From Kitasatospora aureofaciens (lineage in GTDB: Bacteria > Actinomycetota > Actinomycetes > Streptomycetales > Streptomycetaceae), in the NCBI RefSeq assembly GCF_001188955.3, contig NZ_JPRF03000043.1, positions 186,001 through 250,000 on the forward strand: DNA of 64,000 nucleotides, given 5' to 3'. A program made the translations under genes and the position numbers. Shown here piece by piece: positions 8,099-15,629 of the stretch. Numbering within the stretch: position 1 is the stretch's first letter; each line of letters begins with the position of its first letter. The notes under the pieces are model-generated. The model saw only the letters and a list, made by a program, of their open reading frames with translations. It searched no databases and was not told the origin of the DNA.

Positions 8099-8593
8099 AT
8101 GAGCAAAGGTTCACCGGGCCCCACGCCCGGCTTCCTGGTGTGGCGGCTCGCCAACAAGTGGCGCGTCGCGGTCGATCGCGCGGTCGCTCCGCTGGGCCTC
8201 ACCCACGCGCAGTACTCGCTGGTCGCGTCGTTGCACGGCATGCAGCGCGCCGGGGAGCGGCCCAGTCAGCGCCGACTCGCCGACCACACCGGGCTGGAGG
8301 CGCTGTACGTCTCGAAGCTGGCGCGCGCCCTGGAGTCGGCCGGGCTGATCGAGCGCACCCGCGATCCCCGCGACCCGCGCGCCGTACAGCTCGCCCTCTC
8401 CGAGCAGGGCCAGGCCGTCACGCGGCAGGCCATCGCGGTGGTCCAGGAGCTGCTTCAGCAACTGCTGGAGCCGCTCGGCGGCCTCGACGCCCCGCGAACG
8501 TGCGCGTTCACCGACGAGCTGAGGGCCCTGCTCGACGCACCTCTCGCTCCATCCCTACCGAACGACGAGACCACTCAGGGGACAACACCGTGA
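8099..8593 (+). CDS. MarR-family transcriptional regulator
   Basis: A 164-residue winged-helix regulator. The order is an N-terminal helix (PGFLVWRLANKWRVAVDRA), the HTH (GLTHAQYSLVASL; RRLADHTGLEALYVSKLARA), the wing (LIERTRDPRDPRAVQLALSE, with the DxRxxR-type motif) and C-terminal dimerisation helices. MarR proteins usually repress adjacent genes and respond to small phenolics or oxidants. Here the stop overlaps the next start (GTGA), so a two-gene operon is clear. The short AT-rich direct repeats just before the ATG are a likely binding site. The pair lies between two direct copies of an ISAs1 end, which may mean the cassette moved as a unit. Confidence 0.9.
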   Translation: MSKGSPGPTPGFLVWRLANKWRVAVDRAVAPLGLTHAQYSLVASLHGMQRAGERPSQRRLADHTGLEALYVSKLARALESAGLIERTRDPRDPRAVQLALSEQGQAVTRQAIAVVQELLQQLLEPLGGLDAPRTCAFTDELRALLDAPLAPSLPNDETTQGTTP

Positions 8594-9063
8594 CCACCGC
8601 CGCATCCACCACCACCGCACCCGTCGCCACCGCACCCGTCGCCGACGCCCGCGGCCTCGCCCTGGCCCACTACGCCGCCCGCGGTGTCCTGGAGCAGGTC
8701 CTGGCCCGGCACGGCGCCACGTTCCAGCAGCAGGTCGCCCTGCGCGCCGCCGTTACCGCCGACGCCCCGCAGACGCCAGACGATCTCGTCGCCCAGGTCC
8801 GGGGCTCCCTCAAGGCCGATCCGGCCGAGATCCGCGCCACTGTCGAGGAGCTGCTGGCCGAGCAGCTGCTCGTCGCGGACGGCGCGCACCTTCGCCCCAC
8901 GGAGGCGGGGCGCGAGCTGCTCGCCGCCGTCAGCGCGGAGACCGCCCCCATCAGCGCCCGCGTCTGGGGCGCGATACCCGCCGAGGACCTGGCCGCCGCC
9001 GGCCGCGTCCTCGCCCTGGTCACCGAGCGCGCCAACGCGGAGCTGGCAGCGCTGACCGCCTGA
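8590..9063 (+). CDS. MarR-like winged-helix partner protein
   Basis: A 157-residue protein starting with GTG inside the stop of the marR gene, so the two are translationally coupled. After a Thr/Ala-rich leader (residues 1-20), the sequence LALAHYAARGVLEQVLARHG resembles the first helix and core of MarR-family proteins. It is followed by VAQVRGSLKADPAEIRATVE, then LLAEQLLVADGAHLRPTEAG, which looks like a winged helix (cf. L-x-x-T-x-x-G). It may form a heterodimer with its neighbour or act as a second regulator. The function is not established. Gene boundaries are well supported by coupling and codon bias. Confidence 0.75.
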   Translation: MTTAASTTTAPVATAPVADARGLALAHYAARGVLEQVLARHGATFQQQVALRAAVTADAPQTPDDLVAQVRGSLKADPAEIRATVEELLAEQLLVADGAHLRPTEAGRELLAAVSAETAPISARVWGAIPAEDLAAAGRVLALVTERANAELAALTA

Positions 9064-9092
9064 CCGAGCCGATTGGCCGGCCTATCCCGCCA

Positions 9093-9114
9093 GCTGAGAA
9101 CGCATCAGCCCTGG
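9093..9114 (+). repeat. ISAs1 right-end copy 2
   Basis: The second copy (21 of 22 bases) of the sequence at 7978-7999, 30 bases after the stop of the MarR-like partner gene. No transposase precedes it, so it is a solo end or recombination scar. A further ISAs1 fragment occurs at 10159. Confidence 0.7.
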
Positions 9115-9544
9115 TCCCGGACCGGCGCAGGTGCGCAGCGAGGCGGTCCACGGCGCGGGCCGGCAGACGCTTGTGCCAGGCCGTGATGACCACCGGGCAG
9201 ACGGCGGCCAGGGTCGACACCACATCGGCATAGTGGGTTCCGGGCTCGTCCACCATCAGGAGGCGATGCAGGTCCAGCCGTACTCGGCTGCGGCGGCCGG
9301 TCCGAGGTCCGGCAGCCCGATCACCGAGGTGTAGCCGAACGAATTGGCGCCGACTGGCCCGGCGGTGAGTGCGGCGCGGGCACACCGTCCTCTGTTCTGG
9401 GCGGGTGACTTCTTGCACGGCCACGGGCTGGGTCCCGTGGCCGTCTTGCTCAGCGCCGCTGCGGCCACGTGCGCTTCGGTCGTGGCCGCGGCGGCGGCCG
9501 GCTTCCGGCCGATGGTCCGAGCGGCCCGGGGCCGAATCGGCCCT
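9115..9544 (-). other. degenerate coding region, frame-shifted
   Basis: The minus strand shows coding-like codon use in two alternating frames, for example NSFGYTSVIGLPDLGPAAAA in one and LLMVDEPGTHYADVVSTLAA, then VCPVVITAWHKRLPARAVDR in the other. It may be a frameshifted continuation of the gene at 9545-10030 or a separate decayed gene. I do not recognise a family. Confidence 0.3.
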
Positions 9545-10030
9545 ACCCCCTGGTGGTCGCGCCGCGGCGGCGGTGTGCGCGAGTTCTGGACCGCGGATCC
9601 GGCGCAGCCGCCGGGTCAGGCCGTAGAGGATTGCCGCGGCAGCCGGGCAGGTCTGGATTCCGGTTGTCAGCAGCTCGTGCAGGCCGCCGGTCGCCATAAA
9701 GTAGACGACGAAGGCTCCGGTGGAAGTGGCCACCGCCGCCCCGGTGCGGGACTCGCTGGAGATCACCCAGTCCACCGGCCACCACAGTGCGCCGAGGACG
9801 TCGTGCAGCCGGAGCCGGAGCCCGCCCAGCACGAAGCCGGCTGACAGGGCGGTCCTTCGCCTCCGGGATACCACGATGCCGCTCTCGGGGTCTCTGGCCA
9901 GGTCTGCCAGCCGTGCCTGCCGCAAGTACCCTCTGTGGTGTCCCGCCAGCACCAGCCCCGCTCGGAGCAGCATTGGCGGCTTCCGGTGCAGCTTCAGCAG
10001 CGGTTGGCACAGCTTGATGGTCTCTTCCAT
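9545..10030 (-). CDS. hypothetical protein, possibly decayed
   Basis: Not recognised. From an ATG at 10030 (GGCGGA 7 bases upstream) the frame gives MEETIKLCQPLLKLHRKPPM, then LRLHDVLGALWWPVDWVISS, then TGAFVVYFMATGGLHELLTT. Third-position GC is high throughout, so it reads as real coding sequence. One or two weakly hydrophobic stretches (LGALWWPVDWVI; TGAFVVYFMATGG) suggest a membrane-associated or compact protein. After about residue 160 the coding signal moves to another frame, so the gene is probably broken near 9545. It lies between an ISAs1 end repeat and an ISAs1 transposase fragment. Confidence 0.4.
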
Positions 10031-10158
10031 TGCCAGATCCGCCAGGGAGAGAACGTCCAAACCCCCGCACCGACAGTGCCGAAGTAGCCCGGCTGCGTCG
10101 TCAGGCGAAGTGTTCGTTCCACCGACCTGACGGTGCGACAGGCAGACGCCGCCCCAGT

Positions 10159-10206
10159 CGAGATCCACCACGTGCGAGACGCCACCTTCGCCGAGGACGC
10201 CCGGCG
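10159..10206 (+). pseudogene. ISAs1-type transposase fragment
   Basis: The plus strand reads VEIHHVRDATFAEDARRA, matching the HHVRDVTFAEDA segment of the ISAs1-type transposase at 7790-7820. Only about 16 codons remain, next to the stop of the leftward lactonase gene. Confidence 0.55.
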
Positions 10207-10224
10207 GGCCACTACCCACATTCA

Positions 10225-11151
10225 CTACCGCTGGTACCGCGCCCGGTGGGTCCCCGTCACCGCCATCACCAGCGAGTAGACCGAGGTGCCGGCGGTGATG
10301 AAGAGCCGGTTGTTCTTCGGCCCGCCGAAGGTCAGGTTGGAGACCTGCCCGGGCACCAGGATGCGGCCGATCAGGGTGCCGTCCGGGTCGTAGCAGTGCA
10401 CCCCCTCGTCGAAGGCCGCCGCCCAGAGCCGGCCGCCGTCGTCGAACCGGATGTTGTCGAAGCTGGTCTTCGGCGCCTGCGCGAAGACCTTCCCGTCGGA
10501 GAGCGTGCCGTCCTCCCGGACGTCGAAGACCCGGATCTGACGGGCGCGGCTGTCCGACACGTACAGCTGCTGCTCGTCGGCGGAGAAGACCAGCCCGTTG
10601 GGCCCGACGAACCCGTCCGCCACCTTGCGGACAGTGGCGTCGCCCGGGTCGATCCGGTAGACGTTGCAGGCCCCGATCTCGGCGACGTCGCGGTGGCCCT
10701 CGTAGTCGCTGGTGATGCCGAAGTCCGGGTCGGAGAACCAGATCGACCCGTCGGAGTGCACCACGGCGTCGTTGGGCGAGTTGAGCCGCTTGCCCTGGTA
10801 GCGGTCGGCCAGCACGGTGATCGACCCGTCGTGTTCGGTGCGGGTGACCCGGCGGTTGCCCTGCTCGCAGGTGATCAGCCGGCCCTCCCGGTCCAGGGTG
10901 TTGCCGTTGCTGTTCCCGGCCGGGGAGCGGAAGACGCCGACCGTACCGGTGGCCTCGTCCCAGCGCAGCATCCGGTCATTGGGAATGTCGCTCCAGATCA
11001 GCTGGCGCCAGGCGGGCAGGTAGACCGGCCCCTCCGCCCACCGGCAGTCCCCGTACAGCTGCTCCAGCCGGAGGTCGCCGTTGGCGCACTTGCCGGTGCG
11101 GAAACGCTCGTCCAGGATCTGGTACAGCCCGTACTTGATCTCACCAGACAT
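10225..11151 (-). CDS. SMP-30/gluconolactonase-family sugar lactonase
   Basis: A 308-residue six-bladed propeller enzyme of the SMP-30/LRE family, which hydrolyses sugar-acid lactones with one divalent metal. Metal ligands expected for the family are visible: Glu in WAEGPVYLP, Asn in NSPNDAVVHSDG, Asn/Asp in GPNGLVFSADEQ and VSDSRARQIRVFD. An N-terminal 40-residue helical leader (KYGLYQILDERFRTG) precedes the propeller. The start at 11151 was chosen because AAGGGG lies 9 bases upstream; a longer frame back to 11271 would overlap the divergent regulator. The divergent Lrp-type gene probably controls it. It is a different enzyme from the lactonase at 15630, which sits in the galactonate operon. 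Confidence 0.87.
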   Translation of the reverse strand: MSGEIKYGLYQILDERFRTGKCANGDLRLEQLYGDCRWAEGPVYLPAWRQLIWSDIPNDRMLRWDEATGTVGVFRSPAGNSNGNTLDREGRLITCEQGNRRVTRTEHDGSITVLADRYQGKRLNSPNDAVVHSDGSIWFSDPDFGITSDYEGHRDVAEIGACNVYRIDPGDATVRKVADGFVGPNGLVFSADEQQLYVSDSRARQIRVFDVREDGTLSDGKVFAQAPKTSFDNIRFDDGGRLWAAAFDEGVHCYDPDGTLIGRILVPGQVSNLTFGGPKNNRLFITAGTSVYSLVMAVTGTHRARYQR

Positions 11152-11227
11152 AGTCCACCCCTTGCCATTAGTCTCCGAAATTTGTTCGAAGCTTTTCGAG
11201 TATGACAGAACATCATATGGTTGGACC
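11152..11227. promoter_or_regulatory. divergent promoter/operator between lactonase and Lrp genes
   Basis: The 76-base divergent interval is AT-rich and carries TTCGAAGCTTTTCGAG near 11186, an imperfect inverted repeat (TTCGAA/TTCGAG). It also has the lactonase ribosome-binding site AAGGGG. This is where an Lrp/AsnC regulator would be expected to bind. Confidence 0.5.
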
Positions 11228-11704
11228 ATGGCAACGGAGAACCTGGACGACATCGACCGCCGGCTGCTCACCCTGCTCCAGCAGGACGCGGGACTGTCCT
11301 ATGCAGCCCTCGGCAAGGCCGTGGGCCTCTCGGCCGGCGCCACCCACGAGAGAGTTCGCAAGCTGCGCGATCGCGGGGTGATCCGCCGCACGACCGTCGA
11401 GGTCGACCCCGGAGCGCTCGGGCTCGGGGTGCTGGCCTTCGTGATGGTCGAGTCCTCGGCCTGGATCGGTGACTCCGCGGCGGCCTTCGCCGCGATCCCG
11501 GAGATCGAGGAGGCCCACATCATCGCGGGCAGCGCCTCGGTCTTCGTGAAGGTGCGCACCGCCACCACCGAACAACTGCAGGACGTGCTGCGCCGCCTGT
11601 ACGCGATCGACGGCGTCAGCGGGACCCAGGCGACGGTCTCGTTGGAGACCTTCTTCGAGCGCCCGCCCTCGCCCGCCCCGCAGAATCCCCCGCTGGCAGG
11701 CTAG
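11228..11704 (+). CDS. Lrp/AsnC-family transcriptional regulator
   Basis: A 158-residue feast/famine regulator. The N-terminal HTH is clear (LDDIDRRLLTLLQQDAGLSY; AALGKAVGLSAGATHERVRK; LRDRGVIRRTTVEVDP). The C-terminal RAM (alpha-beta ligand-binding) domain follows (LGLGVLAFVMVESS; IPEIEEAHIIAGSASVFVKV; SGTQATVSLETFFERP). Such proteins form octamers and bind amino acids or related acids. It is transcribed away from the lactonase gene across a 76-base gap with an inverted repeat, so local control of that gene and of itself is likely. The ligand is unknown. Length and start are typical. Confidence 0.92.
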   Translation: MATENLDDIDRRLLTLLQQDAGLSYAALGKAVGLSAGATHERVRKLRDRGVIRRTTVEVDPGALGLGVLAFVMVESSAWIGDSAAAFAAIPEIEEAHIIAGSASVFVKVRTATTEQLQDVLRRLYAIDGVSGTQATVSLETFFERPPSPAPQNPPLAG

Positions 11705-11945
11705 ATCCACTGCCGTGTGGATAGAGCGTTCGAAGAGCTGTCACGGGTCTGGCGTGGTCAGGATGTCGATGCTGACGGTGGCTTTGTAGCGGGTCCGGTC
11801 GACGGTGCCTTTGGCGTTGTAGGCCTGGGCACGGAAGCCCTCCGCAGCTCAGGTGACAGCACCCTGCAGGGCCGGGCTCTCCAGCCTTCGCTGTCCCCGG
11901 AAGCGGATACCCGCCGGCGGGAACAGGCGGCCGACGGGAGCGGAC

Positions 11946-12040
11946 GTGGACATCGAGGCGATGCTGGACCGGCTCGGCGCGGTGATCGGGCCGCCGCCCG
12001 CGGGCGGCGCGGTCCCGGTCCCGTGGGAGCAAGGACCTAG
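11946..12040 (+). pseudogene. possible SMI1/KNR4-like N-terminal fragment
   Basis: The peptide VDIEAMLDRLGAVIGPPPAG, then GAVPVPWEQ, resembles the beginning of actinomycete SMI1/KNR4-fold (immunity/knr4-like) proteins, but the coding signal ends after about 30 codons. The rest of the interval 11705-12258 holds only a short minus-strand relic (FRAQAYNAKGTVDRTRYKAT near 11750-11830) and no intact gene. Confidence 0.3.
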
Positions 12041-12258
12041 GGGCCCGGGCAGGTAGGTCGAGGTGGTGAGTTCGGCCCGTTACCCCGGATGAGCAGCACA
12101 GACAGGCAGCAAGCAGGACGGGTGGCGGGAGGCCGAATCGAACCGCGGTCCGAATCCCCGTCCCGGCCCCCATGCCGCACCACGAACCGACCCCCCGGCC
12201 GGGGCAGCGGCGACTGCCACGCCCAGCGGTAGGCTGCCGCGGCCCTGGGAAAGCACGT

Positions 12259-12290
12259 GAGGCCGCCATCCCTGCGGGGGTGGCGGCCTC
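12259..12290. terminator. bidirectional-type hairpin
   Basis: A 10-bp perfect stem (GAGGCCGCCA, 12259-12268, with TGGCGGCCTC, 12281-12290) and a 12-base loop, about 85 bases beyond the stop of the leftward secreted-protein gene. Confidence 0.7.
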
Positions 12291-12374
12291 TGGCGTTGGC
12301 AGGCGGGGCGGCGGGTCAGTGGGGCGTCGTGATCAGGTGCCGGTCCGCGCCGGTCTCCCCGGCCCGTTCGAACC

Positions 12375-12911
12375 TCAGGGGCCGACCCGGTCGAAGCGCA
12401 GCGACGTGTGGCCGGCGTTGTCGTCGTAGATCTGGGCGACGAGCGCAGTTCCGACCGCGTCGGATCGGGTGCCCTGCAGCCGGATCGTGGTCGGCTTGTT
12501 CACCCGGATCAGCTCGCTGATCGGTGCGGTGGCGTTACCGCCGGCCTGCGCGTTGCCGGGGTTCAGGTCGATGACCTGGTAGACGAGCCGCTCGCTCTCC
12601 GCAACGGCGGTACCCGACGTCACGTCCCACAGCCGGGCGGTGATGAAGGTGTTGACCGGGGGAACGCCCGCCAGACGGCCGCGGACGTTCGCGTCGAGTT
12701 CGTAGGTCCCGGCCAGGGGAAGGGTGACCTCCAGCGGGGTGTCGGTCCAAACACCGGGCGGCAGGTTGACCACCGTGTTGAGGTGGGCGATTCCCCGGGC
12801 CGGCGCAGGCACCGCCTCAGCCGCGGTGACGCTGGTCTGGACCGCCACGGTCGTAGCGCCCAGGAGCACGGCGGCGGTGAGAGCGGCAAGGCCGGTACGC
12901 AGTGCTGGCAT
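12375..12911 (-). CDS. small secreted protein of unknown function
   Basis: A 178-residue protein with a clear signal peptide (residues about 1-31: LRTGLAALTAAVLLGATTVA, then VTAAEA). The mature part is mostly beta: VVNLPPGVWTDTPLEVTLPL, then AGTYELDANVRGRLAGVPPV, FITARLWDVTSGTAVAESER, LVYQVIDLNPG. It resembles a jelly-roll or C1q/TNF-like fold seen in Streptomyces exported proteins. No catalytic residues stand out. The ATG at 12911 has GGAGG 7 bases upstream, and a hairpin terminator lies downstream. Short imperfect direct repeats (12060-12077 and 13087-13104) flank the gene. I cannot assign a role. Confidence 0.75.
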   Translation of the reverse strand: MPALRTGLAALTAAVLLGATTVAVQTSVTAAEAVPAPARGIAHLNTVVNLPPGVWTDTPLEVTLPLAGTYELDANVRGRLAGVPPVNTFITARLWDVTSGTAVAESERLVYQVIDLNPGNAQAGGNATAPISELIRVNKPTTIRLQGTRSDAVGTALVAQIYDDNAGHTSLRFDRVGP

Positions 12912-13367
12912 GATGCCTCCACAGATGCCAGTGGGATGTGCCACCGCCAAGGTAGAGGCTCTACGCGAAACGGATACACGGCCGAACGGGTGACGCCCGC
13001 GCGGGAGCCGACCAACGTGAGCGGGCGTACGCCGGGAACCCCACCCCATCCACGCAACCGCCGCCAGACGGGAACCCAGGTAAGCGGAGGTGGTGAGTTC
13101 GGCCGTGCGATGCTCTGACCAGCAGGGACAGCCGGACGGCCCCGAGTAGGCGGACGGCTGAACACGCGCCAGTACGAGCAGCGTGGGGAACGGCCGAGCG
13201 CGTGCCCGACGGTGCGGCTGTACGAGCCGGCCCAGGCGGCGGTGGCAGCCTGCCGGTGGCGCTCACGGCGCAGCGCGTTCTGGAGGTCGGCGTCGGCGTG
13301 CGGTCGGCCCTGAGCACCCGGAGGGACAGACGGCCCTGGATGGCGATCCAGTGACGCCGGCCCCGCC
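12912..13367. other. gap with no supported gene
   Basis: About 455 bases between two leftward genes. It contains one copy of an 18-base repeat (13087-13104) and open frames on both strands without recognisable content. I see no RNA or regulatory structure beyond the likely upstream promoter region of the secreted-protein gene. Confidence 0.3.
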
Positions 13368-14030
13368 TCAGCCCGAGCGCAGCGCGTCGAAGCCGAGCAG
13401 CAGGGCATCGAGCGCGAAGGCGAACCGCTCGGCGTCGTCCGCGCCGACCCCCTCGATCGCGGCGCGGATCAGCAGCGGGTACCGCTCGGCCTCGAGCGCG
13501 GCCAACCAGTCAGCGCCACCGGCCTCCTCGGCTCCGACCACGATCTGGGCCTCCGCCGTCGCGTGGCCGATCACGAACACGGCAAGGGAGTTGAGCGCGT
13601 GCAGGGCGCGGCCGAGCGGAAAACCGCCGGCCGTGAGCAGGCGCAGGAGAGCCTCGAGGTCGTCGAGGGTCGCCGGCGTGACGGCGGGCCGGGAGGTGGC
13701 GAGCGGGAGTACGGCCGGGTGCCGTAGCAGACCCTCGCGCAGGGCGGTGGCGTACGCCTGCAGGGCCGTGCGCCAGTCGGCCGAGCCGTCCATGGCGGGG
13801 GTCGCCGCCGTGAACACCTGCTCCACCAGGCCGTCCAGCAGGGCGTCCTTGTTGGGCACGTAGTGGTAGAGGGTCATCGCCTCCACGCCCAGCTCCTGGC
13901 CGAGCGAACGCATCGTCAGGCCCTTGAGCCCGTCCCGGTCGACCAGGCCGAGCGCCGCGTCGAGGATCTGCTGCCTGCTCAGCCCGACCCGCTCGCCCCG
14001 GCCGCGCCGAGCCGCCTGATGCTTCGCCAT
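13368..14030 (-). CDS. TetR-family repressor (tetracycline-repressor-type C-terminal domain)
   Basis: A 220-residue repressor. The HTH is at about residues 17-62 (LSRQQILDAALGLVDRDGLK; LTMRSLGQELGVEAMTLYHY; VPNKDALLDGLVEQVF). The C-terminal half matches the TetR_C_1 type (WRTALQAYATALREGLLRHP; LGRALHALNSLAVFVIGHAT; AFALDALLLGF). It is divergent from a SnoaL-like gene. Two near-identical 15-base inverted repeats of TCTTAC-N3-GTAAGA type lie between them, so it almost certainly represses both genes and is released by an unknown small ligand. The leader KHQAARRGRGERVG is basic, as is common in this subgroup. Confidence 0.92.
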   Translation of the reverse strand: MAKHQAARRGRGERVGLSRQQILDAALGLVDRDGLKGLTMRSLGQELGVEAMTLYHYVPNKDALLDGLVEQVFTAATPAMDGSADWRTALQAYATALREGLLRHPAVLPLATSRPAVTPATLDDLEALLRLLTAGGFPLGRALHALNSLAVFVIGHATAEAQIVVGAEEAGGADWLAALEAERYPLLIRAAIEGVGADDAERFAFALDALLLGFDALRSG

Positions 14031-14058
14031 CTCCGCTCCTCCGCCTCCCCGTACCGGC

Positions 14059-14115
14059 TTGACTTTCTTACAGCATAAGAGAACACTCGTCTCCAGCGAA
14101 ACTTACACCGTAAGA
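14059..14115 (+). promoter_or_regulatory. TetR-type operators and promoter
   Basis: TTGACT (14059-14064) and AACACT (14082-14087), 17 bases apart, form a plausible promoter for the SnoaL-like gene. Two inverted repeats overlap or follow it: TCTTACAGCATAAGA (14066-14080) in the spacer and ACTTACACCGTAAGA (14101-14115) downstream. Binding there would block RNA polymerase. Confidence 0.75.
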
Positions 14116-14141
14116 ACCAAGCCGCCGCAGGGGGAACCACG

Positions 14142-14582
14142 ATGTCGACCACCATCAACAAGCAGGTCATCCGCGACTTCGTCGCCGCGCTCAACGACCG
14201 CTCCGGCGAGGGCTGGGTGCAGCTGCTCTCCCCGTCGGTCATCGACCACAACAAGATCATCTTCGGTGAGGAAGACGCCCCCGGCGCCGCCATCGAGGGC
14301 TTCCGCCTCCAGCTGGCCGCCTTCAGCACCGAGGCCGCGGGCGACGGCTTCCACATCGAGCAGCTCATCGCCGAGGACGACGAGGTCGTTGCCCGGCTGC
14401 GAGTGGCCGGTGTGCACACGGGCTACCACGCCCGGATGCCCGAGCCGACCAACCGCCGCTGCGACGTCGAGCAGATCTGGATCTTCACTGTCCGCGCCGG
14501 CCGAATCGCCGAGATCCGCGCCGTGAGCGACCGCCTCGGCATGTTCCTCCAGCTCGGCTGGGACTGGCCGACCATGGACTGA
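14142..14582 (+). CDS. SnoaL-like (NTF2-fold) protein
   Basis: A 146-residue protein with the NTF2/SnoaL cone fold. The marks are a helical start (INKQVIRDFVAALNDRSGEG), WVQLLSPSVIDHNKIIFGEE, central strands (FHIEQLIAEDDEVVARLRVA; VHTGYHARMP) and the ending WIFTVRAGRIAEIRAVSDRL, typical of the ester-cyclase/SnoaL-like family. Members bind or cyclise small hydrophobic molecules, but many are of unknown role. The Asp/His pocket of polyketide cyclases is not securely identified, so cyclase activity is not claimed. Control by the divergent TetR protein is well supported by the two operators in the promoter. GGGGGAA precedes the ATG. Confidence 0.82.
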   Translation: MSTTINKQVIRDFVAALNDRSGEGWVQLLSPSVIDHNKIIFGEEDAPGAAIEGFRLQLAAFSTEAAGDGFHIEQLIAEDDEVVARLRVAGVHTGYHARMPEPTNRRCDVEQIWIFTVRAGRIAEIRAVSDRLGMFLQLGWDWPTMD

Positions 14583-14787
14583 CCCCGTTAGCGGATCGCC
14601 GAACCGGATTCACCGCCCAGTGAATCCGAGCGGCTGCGAAAGGCCGGAAAGGGCCTCCGACGCAAGTCGGACACCCCATGGCGTAGGGATGTCAAGCGGC
14701 TGTGGCGCCACCCGAGGAGATGCCGGCCGAACCTGCGGCGGCGGCACGGCGGGCGGCGCAGGGGCACCGAGGCGACGCAGCACCCGC

Positions 14788-14850
14788 CGAGCGGGGGGGC
14801 AGGGCAGGGCGCAGCGGGGCAGGGCAGGGCCGAGCGGGGCGGGGGGTGCC
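14788..14850. repeat. G-run-rich direct repeats
   Basis: GGGCAGGGCAGGGC occurs at 14797-14810 and 14817-14830 inside a longer run of G triplets and quartets. The tract could fold into G-quadruplexes on the plus strand. It lies between the SnoaL-like gene and an IS110 remnant. No gene is seen in 14583-14878. Confidence 0.55.
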
Positions 14851-14878
14851 TCTATGTCCTTCGTCAGGGCTGCGCGGG

Positions 14879-15591
14879 TCATGCTGGCGCGGATTCGGGG
14901 GTGCGGGTCTCGTAGAGGGTGCCGTCTCGGAGCATGGCGAACAGGACGCTGATGCGTTGGCGGGCGAGGCGGAGGGGTGCCTGGGTGTGGGTCTTGCCGC
15001 GGTCTCGCTGCCGGTCGTAGTAGGCGCGGGAGTCGGGGTCGTGCAGGGCCGCGAACGCGGAGAGGAACATGGCTCGTTTGAGAAGCCGGTTGCCGGTCCT
15101 GGGGGCGTGTTCGCCGTGGATGGAGGACCCGGAGGACTTGGTCGCCGGGGCGAGGCCGGCGTAGGAGGCCAGGTGGGTGGCGGTGGGGAAGCTGGTGCCG
15201 TCGCCGAGGGTGAGCAGCAGGGTGGCGGCGGTCCTGACCCCGACTCCGGGCATCGAGGTCAGGACCTTGGAAAGAGGGTGAGCCTCCAGCGTTCGCGATC
15301 TGGGCTTCGACGGCTCGGCGCTGCCCGTGGAGGGTGGCGAGCGAGCGGGCCGGGGAGGGCACCACCATGTCCAGGGTGGTGCCCGGGACGACGACGGTCT
15401 GTTCGTCGAGCGCGTCGAAGATCTCGTCGACCAGGCGTTCGGCCATGCGCGGGGCCTTGGGCCGTATCAGGGTCACGAGCCTTCGTCGGCCGGCTTTGCG
15501 CAGGGCGGCCGGTGAGCCGTGCTGTTCGAGCAGGTGGGTGACGGCGGGGTGGTCCAGGCGGGGGCCGAGGTCGCGGTCGAGCGGTGCGACG
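14879..15591 (-). pseudogene. IS110-family transposase, 5'-truncated and frameshifted
   Basis: The minus strand encodes the C-terminal two thirds of an IS110-type (DEDD/Transposase_20) recombinase. It reads LDRDLGPRLDHPAVTHLLEQ, then TLIRPKAPRMAERLVDEIFD, then SLATLHGQRRAVEAQIA. After a one-base shift near 15288 it continues EAHPLSKVLTSMPGVGVRTA, ATHLASYAGLAPATKSSGSS and RTGNRLLKRAMFLSAFAALH to a stop at 14879. MPGVGVRTA and YAGLAPATKSSG are diagnostic of Transposase_20. The N-terminal RuvC-like domain is missing; homology ends next to the lactonase gene stop at 15630. A dead element. Confidence 0.85.
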
Positions 15592-15629
15592 CCGATGCCG
15601 CGGGGCCCCGTCCTGCCGGTCGGCTGCGG

